NCBI GenBank assembly: GCA_963754445.1
Contig: CAVWFT010000001.1
Coordinates: 1,550,001-1,614,000, forward strand
From: Bog-473 sp963754445
GTDB lineage: Bacteria > Actinomycetota > Acidimicrobiia > Acidimicrobiales > RAAP-2
Length of the DNA stretch: 64,000 nucleotides
Direction: 5' to 3'
Positions 44,739 through 51,975 of the stretch are shown one piece after another. The position numbers and the translations under genes are program-made. The notes under the pieces are model-generated. The model had not been told where the DNA came from and made no database searches. It was given only the letters and a program-made list of their open reading frames with translations. Positions within the stretch are counted from its first letter, which is position 1, and every line of letters starts with the position of its first letter.

Positions 44739-45623
44739 TCATTCCGAGAACTGCTCGTAGCTCGACCATCCGACACGGGCGGCGCCGATCAGCGGTCCAC
44801 CGTCGCCGAGCCCGCCGGGGACCACCCGTGCCCCTCGGGCGAACGTCAACCGGCAGCGCGCGTCCATCTCCCCTTGCGCGGCGGCGAAGAACGGGTCACC
44901 GAAACCGAGGGCGACCGAACCACTGACGACGGCCAACGGGAGATCGAGCAGGTTCACGACCGAGGCCACGGCGAGACCCACGAGCCGCCCTGTCCGCTCC
45001 ACCACGTCGGGGCTCGCCTCCGCGGCCGGGCGACCCGTGATGGCAGCGATCGCCGTGCCCGACGTCTCCGCCTCCAGACAGCCGCGCCCGCCGCAGGGGC
45101 AGGCGCGCCCGTCGGGCTCGACGATGACGTGCCCGACATGGCCGGCATTGCCCAGACGACCATCGAGCAGGCGGCCATCGAGGACGACCCCGCCACCCAC
45201 GCCGGTCGACACCACCATGCCGAGGTAGTCGCGGTCTCCCTTGGCGGCGCCGACCCACCCCTCACCGAGGGCCAACGCTTTGGCGTCGTTGTCGACGACG
45301 GTGGGCAACCCGGTCAGCTCCTGCAGGCGGCTCCGCAGGGGGAAGTCGCGCCATCCCGTGATGTTCAAGGGCGACACCTCCTCACCCCCGGGACTCATCG
45401 GACCGCCGCAGCCGACGCCGCACACGACGAGACGGTCCCCGCGCTCGACCGAGGACGACATCTGCCCGACGATGTCGGCGACGTGGCCCCACAAGTCCTC
45501 AGCCGACGAAGAGCCGGCGTCGGTGGGCACCTGAGCCCGGGCCACGAGCTCCCCGGACCCGGTGACCAGCCCGGCCGCCATCTTCGTCCCGCCGATGTCC
45601 ACGGCCAGCGCCAGGTCTGCCAT
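44739..45623 (-). CDS. ROK-family sugar kinase (glucokinase-like)
   Basis: 294 residues. ATP-binding LALAVDIGGTKMAAGLV, catalytic Asp in TVVDNDAKALALGE, VSTGVGGGVVLDG, and the ROK zinc motif CPCGGRGCLEAETSG preceded by GHVGHVIV. Polyphosphate/ATP glucokinases of actinobacteria look like this, but N-acetylglucosamine or N-acetylmannosamine kinase cannot be excluded. ATG 45623 is set by the DxGGT motif at the N-terminus. Confidence 0.88.
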   Translation of the reverse strand: MADLALAVDIGGTKMAAGLVTGSGELVARAQVPTDAGSSSAEDLWGHVADIVGQMSSSVERGDRLVVCGVGCGGPMSPGGEEVSPLNITGWRDFPLRSRLQELTGLPTVVDNDAKALALGEGWVGAAKGDRDYLGMVVSTGVGGGVVLDGRLLDGRLGNAGHVGHVIVEPDGRACPCGGRGCLEAETSGTAIAAITGRPAAEASPDVVERTGRLVGLAVASVVNLLDLPLAVVSGSVALGFGDPFFAAAQGEMDARCRLTFARGARVVPGGLGDGGPLIGAARVGWSSYEQFSE

Positions 45624-45717
45624 GGGACCCGACACTAGGGAGGAAACAGAATCGGGAGCGTGCACCGTCCGCCCTGCGCCGGCGAGCACGGGCCGCACCG
45701 CAGCCGACAACGAAAGG

Positions 45718-45740
45718 AGCCCCGGCACCTGGCCGGGGCT
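45718..45740 (-). terminator. GC-rich stem-loop downstream of the DUF3040 gene
   Basis: AGCCCCGG-7 nt-CCGGGGCT, a perfect 8-bp stem, about 60 bp after the DUF3040 stop and 95 bp before the ROK start. Minus-strand RNA after the stem is CCUUUCGUU, a weak U-run. Likely terminator, though an element in the ROK leader is possible. Confidence 0.45.
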
Positions 45741-45798
45741 GACGAAACGAGACTGACAGATGATGTCAGGTGAGGCGAGGACCGTAGAAGAGAGCCGC

Positions 45799-46203
45799 TC
45801 AGTCCTCTCGCCGATGGAATCGCGTCCGGAACCAGTCCCGGGCATCGCTGACCGCGCCCTCGATCCCGGTCGGCTGCGCCCCGTCCCGTTCGGCCTCGCC
45901 GTCCTTGGCCCGCCGGATGTCGTGCCATCCCGCGCGGCCCATCCGGCGCAGGTTGCGCTCGAACCAGACCGCCGAGGCGAACATGATCACGACGCCGAGG
46001 AACCCCGCCACCACCGACAGGGAATAGAAGGCCACCAGGATGATCACGCCGAGGACGAAGGTGACGGCAGCCCACTTGCAGTACCGGCCCGCGTGTCGGT
46101 AGACGGTCTCGGACCGGACCCGCTCGGCAAACTCGGGGTCCTGCCGGACCAGCGACTCCTCGAGTTCGGCGAGGATGCGCTGCTCATGGTCGGAAAGCGG
46201 CAC
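45799..46203 (-). CDS. DUF3040 membrane protein
   Basis: 134 residues. Starts PLSDHEQRILAELEESL (amphipathic helix typical of DUF3040), then two hydrophobic segments (WAAVTFVLGVIILVAFYSL and VVAGFLGVVIMFASAVWF). A basic linker and a charged C-terminus (DARDWFRTRFHRRED). Function unknown; widespread in actinobacteria, often near cell-wall or division genes. GTG start at 46203. Confidence 0.85.
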   Translation of the reverse strand: MPLSDHEQRILAELEESLVRQDPEFAERVRSETVYRHAGRYCKWAAVTFVLGVIILVAFYSLSVVAGFLGVVIMFASAVWFERNLRRMGRAGWHDIRRAKDGEAERDGAQPTGIEGAVSDARDWFRTRFHRRED

Positions 46204-46508
46204 TAGATACAGCCCCCTGGGATCTCCACATCCATCCGACCGTCATGTTTGCACGCCCGGACGGCGCGGACAACGAGAAGATGGTCCCTTTGCCCTGCCC
46301 GAACGGCTGTCTCCACCTCGGTCAGCTTAGAACCCGTTCCACTCGACCGGCACGCGGTCACGGACCAATCGCCCGTTCGCTCAGGTCCAGCTCAGGCAGA
46401 CGGGCCATCCCCGTTCGGGCCACGCCCCTCCCGATCGCTTGCCACGGGCGCTCCCGAGTGAGGGCCGCCGGCCGTCGCAGACCCCCGGAGCGCACGCACC
46501 TCCGAGGC
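46204..46508. other. Intergenic stretch, nothing recognised
   Basis: About 305 bp between the DUF3040 and LapA genes (both minus strand). I see no reading frame with family features, no strong hairpin and no tRNA. It probably holds the DUF3040 promoter. Confidence 0.4.
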
Positions 46509-46811
46509 TCACTCACCGTCGGCAGCGTTCCGGGTCCGGTGGCGCATCAACAGGGCCCCGATCACCCCACCGAGCAAGCCGGCGATGATGATGACGAGGA
46601 TCAGGGGTTCGGACCGGTCGTAGATCCAGAAGTTGATCTTGACCTTGGTCAGGTTGGCCAGCGCGAACCAGACCAGGAAGACGGCGGCCACGGCCACCCC
46701 GATGAGGGCGACACGGCTCCTGCCTTCCCCCGAGCCGGAGCCGGAGCCGGACCCGTCGGCGCTCCCGGCGGCCACGACGGGCTGTGCGGGCGACCGCTTC
46801 ACCTTGGCCAT
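46509..46811 (-). CDS. LapA-domain (DUF1049) membrane protein
   Basis: 100 residues. After a basic Ser/Gly-rich tail, two membrane helices: VALIGVAVAAVFLVWFALAN and EPLILVIIIAGLLGGVIGAL with the LapA middle loop LTKVKINFWIYDRSE and end LMRHRTRN. In proteobacteria LapA affects LPS assembly; in actinobacteria the role is unknown. ATG 46811. Confidence 0.82.
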   Translation of the reverse strand: MAKVKRSPAQPVVAAGSADGSGSGSGSGEGRSRVALIGVAVAAVFLVWFALANLTKVKINFWIYDRSEPLILVIIIAGLLGGVIGALLMRHRTRNAADGE

Positions 46812-46902
46812 GGCCCCATTCTGCCGTGCGTCGCCCCGCGAGCGGTGCCACCACCGGCAGCGCAAGCCGCGCCAGCACCCGGACCACCACCCTGGCCGGC
46901 CC

Positions 46903-46940
46903 GCGCACCGCCCCGGTCGGGGCGCACCGCCCCGGTCGGG
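46903..46940. repeat. 19-bp perfect tandem duplication
   Basis: Two adjoining copies of a GCGCACCGCCCCGGTCGGG unit, about 75 bp upstream of the acyl-CoA synthetase start. Each contains a short CCCCGGTCGGGG-type stem. Probably a replication slippage product in a promoter region. Confidence 0.85.
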
Positions 46941-47013
46941 GCACCACCCTGCACCCTCGTGCCAGCTGCTATGAGAATGGTCCCGAGACGCGCCAGCAAG
47001 GAGCAAGCCAGCC

Positions 47014-48582
47014 ATGAACACCCCCGCCCGCGAGATCCTCACCGGCGCCACGACCATGTGGGAGCTGGTCGATCGTCGAGCCCGGGCCTCCACCGACCAC
47101 CCCATGCTGATCGCCGCCGACGGCGAGACGCTCACCTTCGGGCAGTTCCGGGACCGGGCCGAGCGGGTCGCCGCCGGTCTCCACCAGCTGGGAATCGAGT
47201 CCGGCTCGATCGTCTCGTGGCAGCTGCCCACGCGCATCGAGACGGTTCTGCTGTCCATCGCGCTCACCCGCCTCGGTGCGGTGCAGAACCCGATCATCCA
47301 TCTCTATCGGGAGCGCGAGGTGGGATTCGCCCTGCGCCAGACCGGCGCCACGCTCTTCGTGCACCCGGGGACGTGGCGCGACACCGACTATGGCGCCCTG
47401 GCCGAGCGGGCTCTCGAAGGCGCCCCGTCGAGGCCGCAGGTGCTGTCGGTCGAGGACGGGCTTCCCGAAGCCGACCCCGCCGATCTGCCCGCTCCTCCCC
47501 GGGGGACCTCGGCTCAGGACGCCCCGATCCGCTGGATCTACTACACGTCGGGCTCGACGGCGGACCCCAAGGGTGTCCAGCACACGGATCAGACCCTGAT
47601 CGCCGGCGGCTGGGGCCTGGCCCGGGCGCTCGACATGGGACCCGACGACGTGGGGTCCATCGCCTTCCCCTACGCGCACATCGGCGGCCCCGACTACCTG
47701 GTGTCCATGCTCTCGATGGGATTCCCCGCCGTCCTCCTCGAGGCCTTCTCGGCGCCCGACGCCCTGAGGGTGTTCAACGCGCACGGGGCCACGGTGGTGG
47801 GAGGGAGCACCGCGTTCTACGTGGCCTATCTGGCCGAGCAGCGGAAGGATCCGGGCACGCCCATCCTGCCCTCGTTGCGCATCATGGCCGGGGGTGGCGC
47901 CGCCAAGCCGCCCGAGCTTCATTACGAGGTCCGCGACGAGATCGGCGGACGCGGTGTGGTCCACGGCTACGGCATGACCGAGGTGCCGATGATCGCCAAC
48001 GGGTCGCCCCACGACACCGACGAACAGCTGGCCGACACCGACGGTCGGCCCGTCGAGGGTGCCGACGTGCGCATCGTCACCCTCGACGGTCGGCCCGCCG
48101 CGCCGGACGAGGAGGGCGAGATCCGGGTCAAGGGACCCATGGTCTTCCACGGCTATACCGACCCCGAGCTGACCAGGGACGCCTTCGACGAGAACGGGTA
48201 TTTCCGGACGGGAGACCTCGGCAAGCTCCGGGCCGACGGCTACCTCGCCTTGACCGGGCGCCTCAAGGACGTGATCGTCCGCAAGGGCGAGAACATCAGC
48301 GCCAAGGAGATCGAGGACCTGCTCTACCGTCATCCCAAGGTGGTCGAGGTGGCGGTGATCGGGCTGCCCGACCGGGACCGGGGCGAGCGGGTCTGCGCCG
48401 TGGTCCAGCTGGCCGAGGGCGCCGGCGGGCTCGGTCTCGACGAGATCGTCGCCTTCTGCAAGGACGCGGGCCTCATGACCCAGAAGATCCCCGAGCAACT
48501 CGAGATCCGCGACGACTGGCCGCGGGCCGGCACCGGCAAGATCGTCAAGCGGACGCTCCAGGACGAATACGGCGCGGCGTGA
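47014..48582 (+). CDS. AMP-forming acyl-CoA synthetase
   Basis: 522 residues. P-loop IYYTSGSTADPKGVQHT, HGYGMTEVP adenylate motif, GYFRTGDLGKL, hinge LTGRLKDVIVRKGENIS, and the catalytic lysine in AGTGKIVKRTLQ. The overall pattern matches cyclohexanecarboxylate/medium- or long-chain acyl-CoA ligases; substrate not predictable. AAGGAG lies about 12 nt before ATG 47014. The stop overlaps the phosphatase gene as GTGA. Confidence 0.9.
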   Translation: MNTPAREILTGATTMWELVDRRARASTDHPMLIAADGETLTFGQFRDRAERVAAGLHQLGIESGSIVSWQLPTRIETVLLSIALTRLGAVQNPIIHLYREREVGFALRQTGATLFVHPGTWRDTDYGALAERALEGAPSRPQVLSVEDGLPEADPADLPAPPRGTSAQDAPIRWIYYTSGSTADPKGVQHTDQTLIAGGWGLARALDMGPDDVGSIAFPYAHIGGPDYLVSMLSMGFPAVLLEAFSAPDALRVFNAHGATVVGGSTAFYVAYLAEQRKDPGTPILPSLRIMAGGGAAKPPELHYEVRDEIGGRGVVHGYGMTEVPMIANGSPHDTDEQLADTDGRPVEGADVRIVTLDGRPAAPDEEGEIRVKGPMVFHGYTDPELTRDAFDENGYFRTGDLGKLRADGYLALTGRLKDVIVRKGENISAKEIEDLLYRHPKVVEVAVIGLPDRDRGERVCAVVQLAEGAGGLGLDEIVAFCKDAGLMTQKIPEQLEIRDDWPRAGTGKIVKRTLQDEYGAA

Positions 48583-49172
48583 GCCGCCCGTCCGGAGCGA
48601 AGGACCTCCCTTCCGTCCGCCGGCGGGGCACCCTGCCCTCACCCATCGCCGATCCCGACGCCCACCCTCCCTATCGGATCTCGTTCGTGTGCACGGGCAA
48701 CATCTGCCGATCCCCGATGGCGGAGGTCATCACCCGGGCCCTGGCCGACGAGACCGAACTGCCCGACGGCAGCATGCTCGGGTCCCACCTCGCCATCCGC
48801 AGTGCCGGAACGGGGCCGTGGCACGAGGGTGAGCCCATGCACGACCTGGCCTCCGATGCCCTCGTCCGGGCCGGTTACCCCCGCCATCCCCACGTGGCGC
48901 ACCAGTTCGCCCGGACCGACATCGGCCAGCTCGATCTCCTCGTCGGCCTCGATCGCAAGCATCAGCAGACGCTGCGCGGACTGGGTGTCGATCCCGGACG
49001 CCTCGCCCTGCTCCGTTCGTTCGACCCCTCCTCGGGCGTGGGCGCCGACGTTCCCGACCCCTACTACGGCGACGACGAGGTCTTCGACACCTGCCTCGCC
49101 ATGATCGAGGCCTCCTGTCTCGGCCTGGTGGCCTCGCTGGCCGCCGACTGGGACACCTTCTGGCTGGACTGA
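48579..49172 (+). CDS. Low-molecular-weight protein-tyrosine-phosphatase-like protein
   Basis: 197 residues. P-loop SFVCTGNICRSPMAE (CX5R: catalytic Cys and Arg) and the general-acid loop DVPDPYYGDDEVFD. An N-terminal extension of about 30 residues precedes the fold. The GTG start at 48579 overlaps the acyl-CoA synthetase stop (GTGA), so they are probably co-translated. In actinobacteria such phosphatases are exported or act on tyrosine kinases; here the partner is unknown. Confidence 0.9.
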   Translation: MSRPSGAKDLPSVRRRGTLPSPIADPDAHPPYRISFVCTGNICRSPMAEVITRALADETELPDGSMLGSHLAIRSAGTGPWHEGEPMHDLASDALVRAGYPRHPHVAHQFARTDIGQLDLLVGLDRKHQQTLRGLGVDPGRLALLRSFDPSSGVGADVPDPYYGDDEVFDTCLAMIEASCLGLVASLAADWDTFWLD

Positions 49173-49337
49173 ACGCAGAGGCGACGGCGCACGCAGCCGC
49201 AAGGGCACCCGCGACCGCAGCGGCTGCGGCCGCCGCGACGACGGCACCTCGTCGCCGCTGCTCGGGTCCCCAAAACGGCCGGACCACCAGGCTTTCGTGC
49301 CCGGTAACGGCGGCGGCCGGTGTGCCATAGTGCCGCC

Positions 49338-50708
49338 GTGGTTTCACACAGGGTCCGGAGGCGACGGCGCCAGTTTGCCGTCGGCGGGGTCCTGTTCCTC
49401 ATCTTCTTGATCTGGCTGGTCTTCTTCTCCGGCAGTGGTGGGGGCAAGCCTCCCGCCGCGACCGATTCGACCGGGGGGAAGACCGCGCACGGCGCCACGG
49501 CAGCGGCACACTTCCCGAAGCGATCCCCCCTCAACCCCGACTGGAAGGGCAACGGCCGGGCGGTGACGCTCGGCTTCGGGGGTGACGTCCACTTCGCCGG
49601 CGCCGTCGGCGAGAGCCTGGCGAGCGACCCGGCGACGGCCCTCGGCACGACCATCCCCACGCTCTTCGCCGGGGCTCAGGTCCGCATGGTCAATCTCGAG
49701 ACGGCGGTGACGGACGGCACCTGCCCCGAGCCCCAGACCAAGCCGTACATCTTCGATGCCCCGGCGAGCGCCATCACGGCGCTCAAGAGCGCCACGATCT
49801 CGGTGGCCACCGAGGCCAACGACCACGGAGAGGACTGCGGTCAACAGGGTCTCTCCCAGAACCTCACCATCGCCAACCAGGCCGCCTTCCCGATCATCGG
49901 GATCGGGAGCAACGCCGCTCAGGCCTTCACCCCGTACCGGGTCACCGTCGACGGGCAGCGCATCGCCATCATCTCGGCGACCCAGGTGATCGCCAGCAAC
50001 CTCGTCGCCTCGTGGACGGCGACCTCGAGCCAACCCGGGGTCGCCTCCGCCATCGATCCCACCGAGCTCGTGCGTGAGGTGCAGCAGGCGCGCAAGAGCG
50101 CCGACACGGTGATCGTCTACGTCCACTGGGGCACCGAGACGCAGGCCTGCCCGGACCCGCAGCAGGAACCTCTGGCCCAGCAGCTGGTGAAGGCCGGCGC
50201 CGACGTGGTCATCGGCTCCAACGCGCACGTGCTCCTCGGTGGCGGCTACCTCGGCAGCGCCTACGTCGACTACGGACTCGGCAACTTCGCCTTCTACGAC
50301 GACACGGCCCCCGAGACCGACAGCGGATCGCTCATCGTCACCGCCGTCGGTCGCCACATCACCGGGGTCACGTTCCGACCGGCCACGATTTTGAACGGGC
50401 TGCCCCAGCCGCTGACGGGAGCGCCCGGACAGACGGCGCTGGCCGCCTGGAACTCCGCCCGGAGCTGCACCAACTTGTCGGCCACCCCCACCACCAGTAC
50501 GGCCACGATGCGCGGCGAATCGGTGCCCTTCGTCGCTCCGGTGGCGCCACCGACCACGACGACGACCTCGACCGCCGCCGCGGGCACAACCGGTACCACC
50601 GGCCCGGGCGGCACCACCACCACGACGACGACGAGCAACACCACCACGACGACGACCAGGCCGCCCGCCTCGACGACCACGGCGCCGACGGACAACGCCG
50701 GCGCCTGA
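49338..50708 (+). CDS. CapA-like (poly-gamma-glutamate synthesis type) metallophosphoesterase-fold protein, membrane anchored
   Basis: About 456 residues. Arg-rich N-terminus and one membrane helix (QFAVGGVLFLIFLIWLVFF), then the CapA domain: LGFGGDVHFAGAVGE, VRMVNLETAVTDG, ATEANDHGEDCG, VIVYVHWGTE, GADVVIGSNAHVLLG and VDYGLGNFAFYDD. The C-terminal ~70 residues are a Thr-rich, wall-spanning-type tail. CapA proteins are needed for poly-glutamate export/attachment in Bacillus; no capBC are here, so this is likely an orphan hydrolase. GTG 49338 chosen; GTG 49320 is the alternative. Confidence 0.85.
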   Translation: MVSHRVRRRRRQFAVGGVLFLIFLIWLVFFSGSGGGKPPAATDSTGGKTAHGATAAAHFPKRSPLNPDWKGNGRAVTLGFGGDVHFAGAVGESLASDPATALGTTIPTLFAGAQVRMVNLETAVTDGTCPEPQTKPYIFDAPASAITALKSATISVATEANDHGEDCGQQGLSQNLTIANQAAFPIIGIGSNAAQAFTPYRVTVDGQRIAIISATQVIASNLVASWTATSSQPGVASAIDPTELVREVQQARKSADTVIVYVHWGTETQACPDPQQEPLAQQLVKAGADVVIGSNAHVLLGGGYLGSAYVDYGLGNFAFYDDTAPETDSGSLIVTAVGRHITGVTFRPATILNGLPQPLTGAPGQTALAAWNSARSCTNLSATPTTSTATMRGESVPFVAPVAPPTTTTTSTAAAGTTGTTGPGGTTTTTTTSNTTTTTTRPPASTTTAPTDNAGA

Positions 50709-50711
50709 CCC

Positions 50712-51281
50712 TCAGCCCACGGAGTCGAAGCGCGGCACCCCGTCCTCCAGCGCCACCCGTGCCCCGCGGGCGACGAAGCTGATGGCGTGGTACCAACCGC
50801 ACAAGAGCATGAGGTCGAGCAGCGCGACCTCGTCGAACTCGTCCACCAGTTCCCGCCACAACCCGTCGCTCACGTCCGAGCCATCGTGCAGTTCGTCGAC
50901 GAGCCGGACGAGGAGCCGGTCGCGGTCCGAGACCCAGCACGGGTCGGCGGGGCCCCCGACGGTCAGCGAGGCCACCTGATCCTCGTCGAGCCCGGCCCGC
51001 TCGGCGAAGAAGGCGACGTGCACACCCCACTCGTACTCGCAGCCGCAACGGGCACACGTCCGGTCGATGACGATCTCCCGCTCGCGCAGCCCGACCGCCA
51101 GCCCTCGGCTCAGCAGGTGCCCACCCCACGGCTGCATGGCGGCCGTCATGTCCGGGTTCCGCACGAAGGTGCGGAACAATCCGATCGGCGGCACGCCGGC
51201 GGGCATCATCGAACGCAGCTGTCTCTCGATCGCCGGCGTGTACGGCGCCTCGAGCGGAGTGATCCGTGCCGTGCTCACCAT
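50712..51281 (-). CDS. CMD-family (alkylhydroperoxidase-like) protein
   Basis: 189 residues, second CMD protein of the window. RTCARCGCEYEWGVHVAFF holds the redox CxxC and the Glu/His residues of the AhpD active site, and DLMLLCGWYHAISFVARG closes the fold. GAGGAA lies about 6 nt before ATG 51281. It is divergent from an HxlR regulator across a 165-bp region with two matching operator-like sites, so peroxide or electrophile induction is likely. Substrate unknown. Confidence 0.85.
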   Translation of the reverse strand: MVSTARITPLEAPYTPAIERQLRSMMPAGVPPIGLFRTFVRNPDMTAAMQPWGGHLLSRGLAVGLREREIVIDRTCARCGCEYEWGVHVAFFAERAGLDEDQVASLTVGGPADPCWVSDRDRLLVRLVDELHDGSDVSDGLWRELVDEFDEVALLDLMLLCGWYHAISFVARGARVALEDGVPRFDSVG

Positions 51282-51342
51282 TGCCGTTCCTCCACGTCTC
51301 CACGGTTCGGCGACGCCCGACGGCGTAGCCCTTTCCGACATC

Positions 51343-51359
51343 GTTTCTGAATCAGAAAC
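51343..51359. promoter_or_regulatory. HxlR operator candidate 1
   Basis: GTTTCTGAATCAGAAAC, a near-perfect 17-bp palindrome in the divergent CMD/hxlR intergenic region. It shares the pattern GTTTC-n-GAAT-nnn-AAAC with a second site 39 bp away. Confidence 0.65.
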
Positions 51360-51381
51360 GCTGCGCATCCCGTACCCTACT

Positions 51382-51398
51382 GTTTTGCATTCCGAAAC
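51382..51398. promoter_or_regulatory. HxlR operator candidate 2
   Basis: Minus strand reads GTTTCGGAATGCAAAAC, matching candidate 1 at 13 of 17 positions with the same outer GTTT/AAAC arms. Centre-to-centre distance 39 bp, close to four helical turns, so dimers could bind the same face. Confidence 0.6.
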
Positions 51399-51446
51399 AG
51401 CAACCCGAACCGCCTAGAGGAGATCCGACCCCGTGACCCCGTCGCC

Positions 51447-51806
51447 ATGACCCCCCCGCCGACCACTCCCCTGCCCGGCCGCCCCGTGCGCGGCTCGACC
51501 TCGGGGCGTCCGCTCATGGCCGCGCTCGATCTCCTCGGCCGGCGCTGGACGCTGCGCATCCTCTGGGAGCTCCGTGATGGCGGACTGGGCGCCCGGGCCC
51601 TGCGCAGCCGGTGCGACGACATGTCCTCGAGCGTGCTCTACGCCCGCTTGGCCGAGCTCCGCGACGCCGCGTTGGTGACCCAGAAGGAGGACGACACCTA
51701 CGCCCTCACCCCGCTCGGGCGCCAGCTCGGCGAGGCCATCGACCCCTTGCAACGCTGGGCCGACCGCTGGTCGCGGGCCCAGGCCACCGCCGCTCGACGC
51801 GCCTGA
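51447..51806 (+). CDS. HxlR-family transcriptional regulator
   Basis: 119 residues, a complete HxlR winged helix: ALDLLGRRWTLRILWELRDG, the recognition helix MSSSVLYARLAELRDAALVT and wing DDTYALTPLGRQLGE. No cysteine like that of the YodB/HypR redox sensors is evident except one in RSRCDDMSSS, which could serve. It is divergent from a CMD gene, which is its likely target. Start ATG 51447 is not preceded by a good ribosome site; AGAGGAG lies about 30 nt upstream. Confidence 0.88.
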   Translation: MTPPPTTPLPGRPVRGSTSGRPLMAALDLLGRRWTLRILWELRDGGLGARALRSRCDDMSSSVLYARLAELRDAALVTQKEDDTYALTPLGRQLGEAIDPLQRWADRWSRAQATAARRA

Positions 51807-51839
51807 CCGGCCTGGGACGGACCGGCGCCCCGGTCCAGC

Positions 51840-51970
51840 GAACCGCCGTGCGCAGAACCGCCGTGCCGAGAACCGCCGGGCTGGAAACGCCGGCCGCCGT
51901 GATGAAACCGCCGACCGCGGTGACGAAAACCGCCGGCCGCGGTGCGCCGCAGAACCGCGGTGCGCCGTGC
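51840..51970. repeat. Degenerate GAACCGCCG repeats, seven units
   Basis: Seven copies of a GAA(A)CCGCCG core at roughly 14-25 bp spacing fill the convergent gap between hxlR and the MFS gene; the first two are nearly exact 15-mers. Spacing is too irregular and too short for CRISPR. Confidence 0.7.
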
Positions 51971-51975
51971 GACGG

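Noticed and set aside
46204..46508. Possible tRNA gene in the DUF3040-LapA gap
   Set aside because: No cloverleaf with TTCRA-type T-loop and matching acceptor stem could be traced.
46245..48578. Upstream part of a long plus-strand frame reading into the phosphatase
   Set aside because: Reads through the acyl-CoA synthetase in a wrong frame; only the last 197 codons (from GTG 48579) match a family.
51840..51970. Repeat cluster considered as a CRISPR array
   Set aside because: Units too short and degenerate, spacing irregular, no cas genes.
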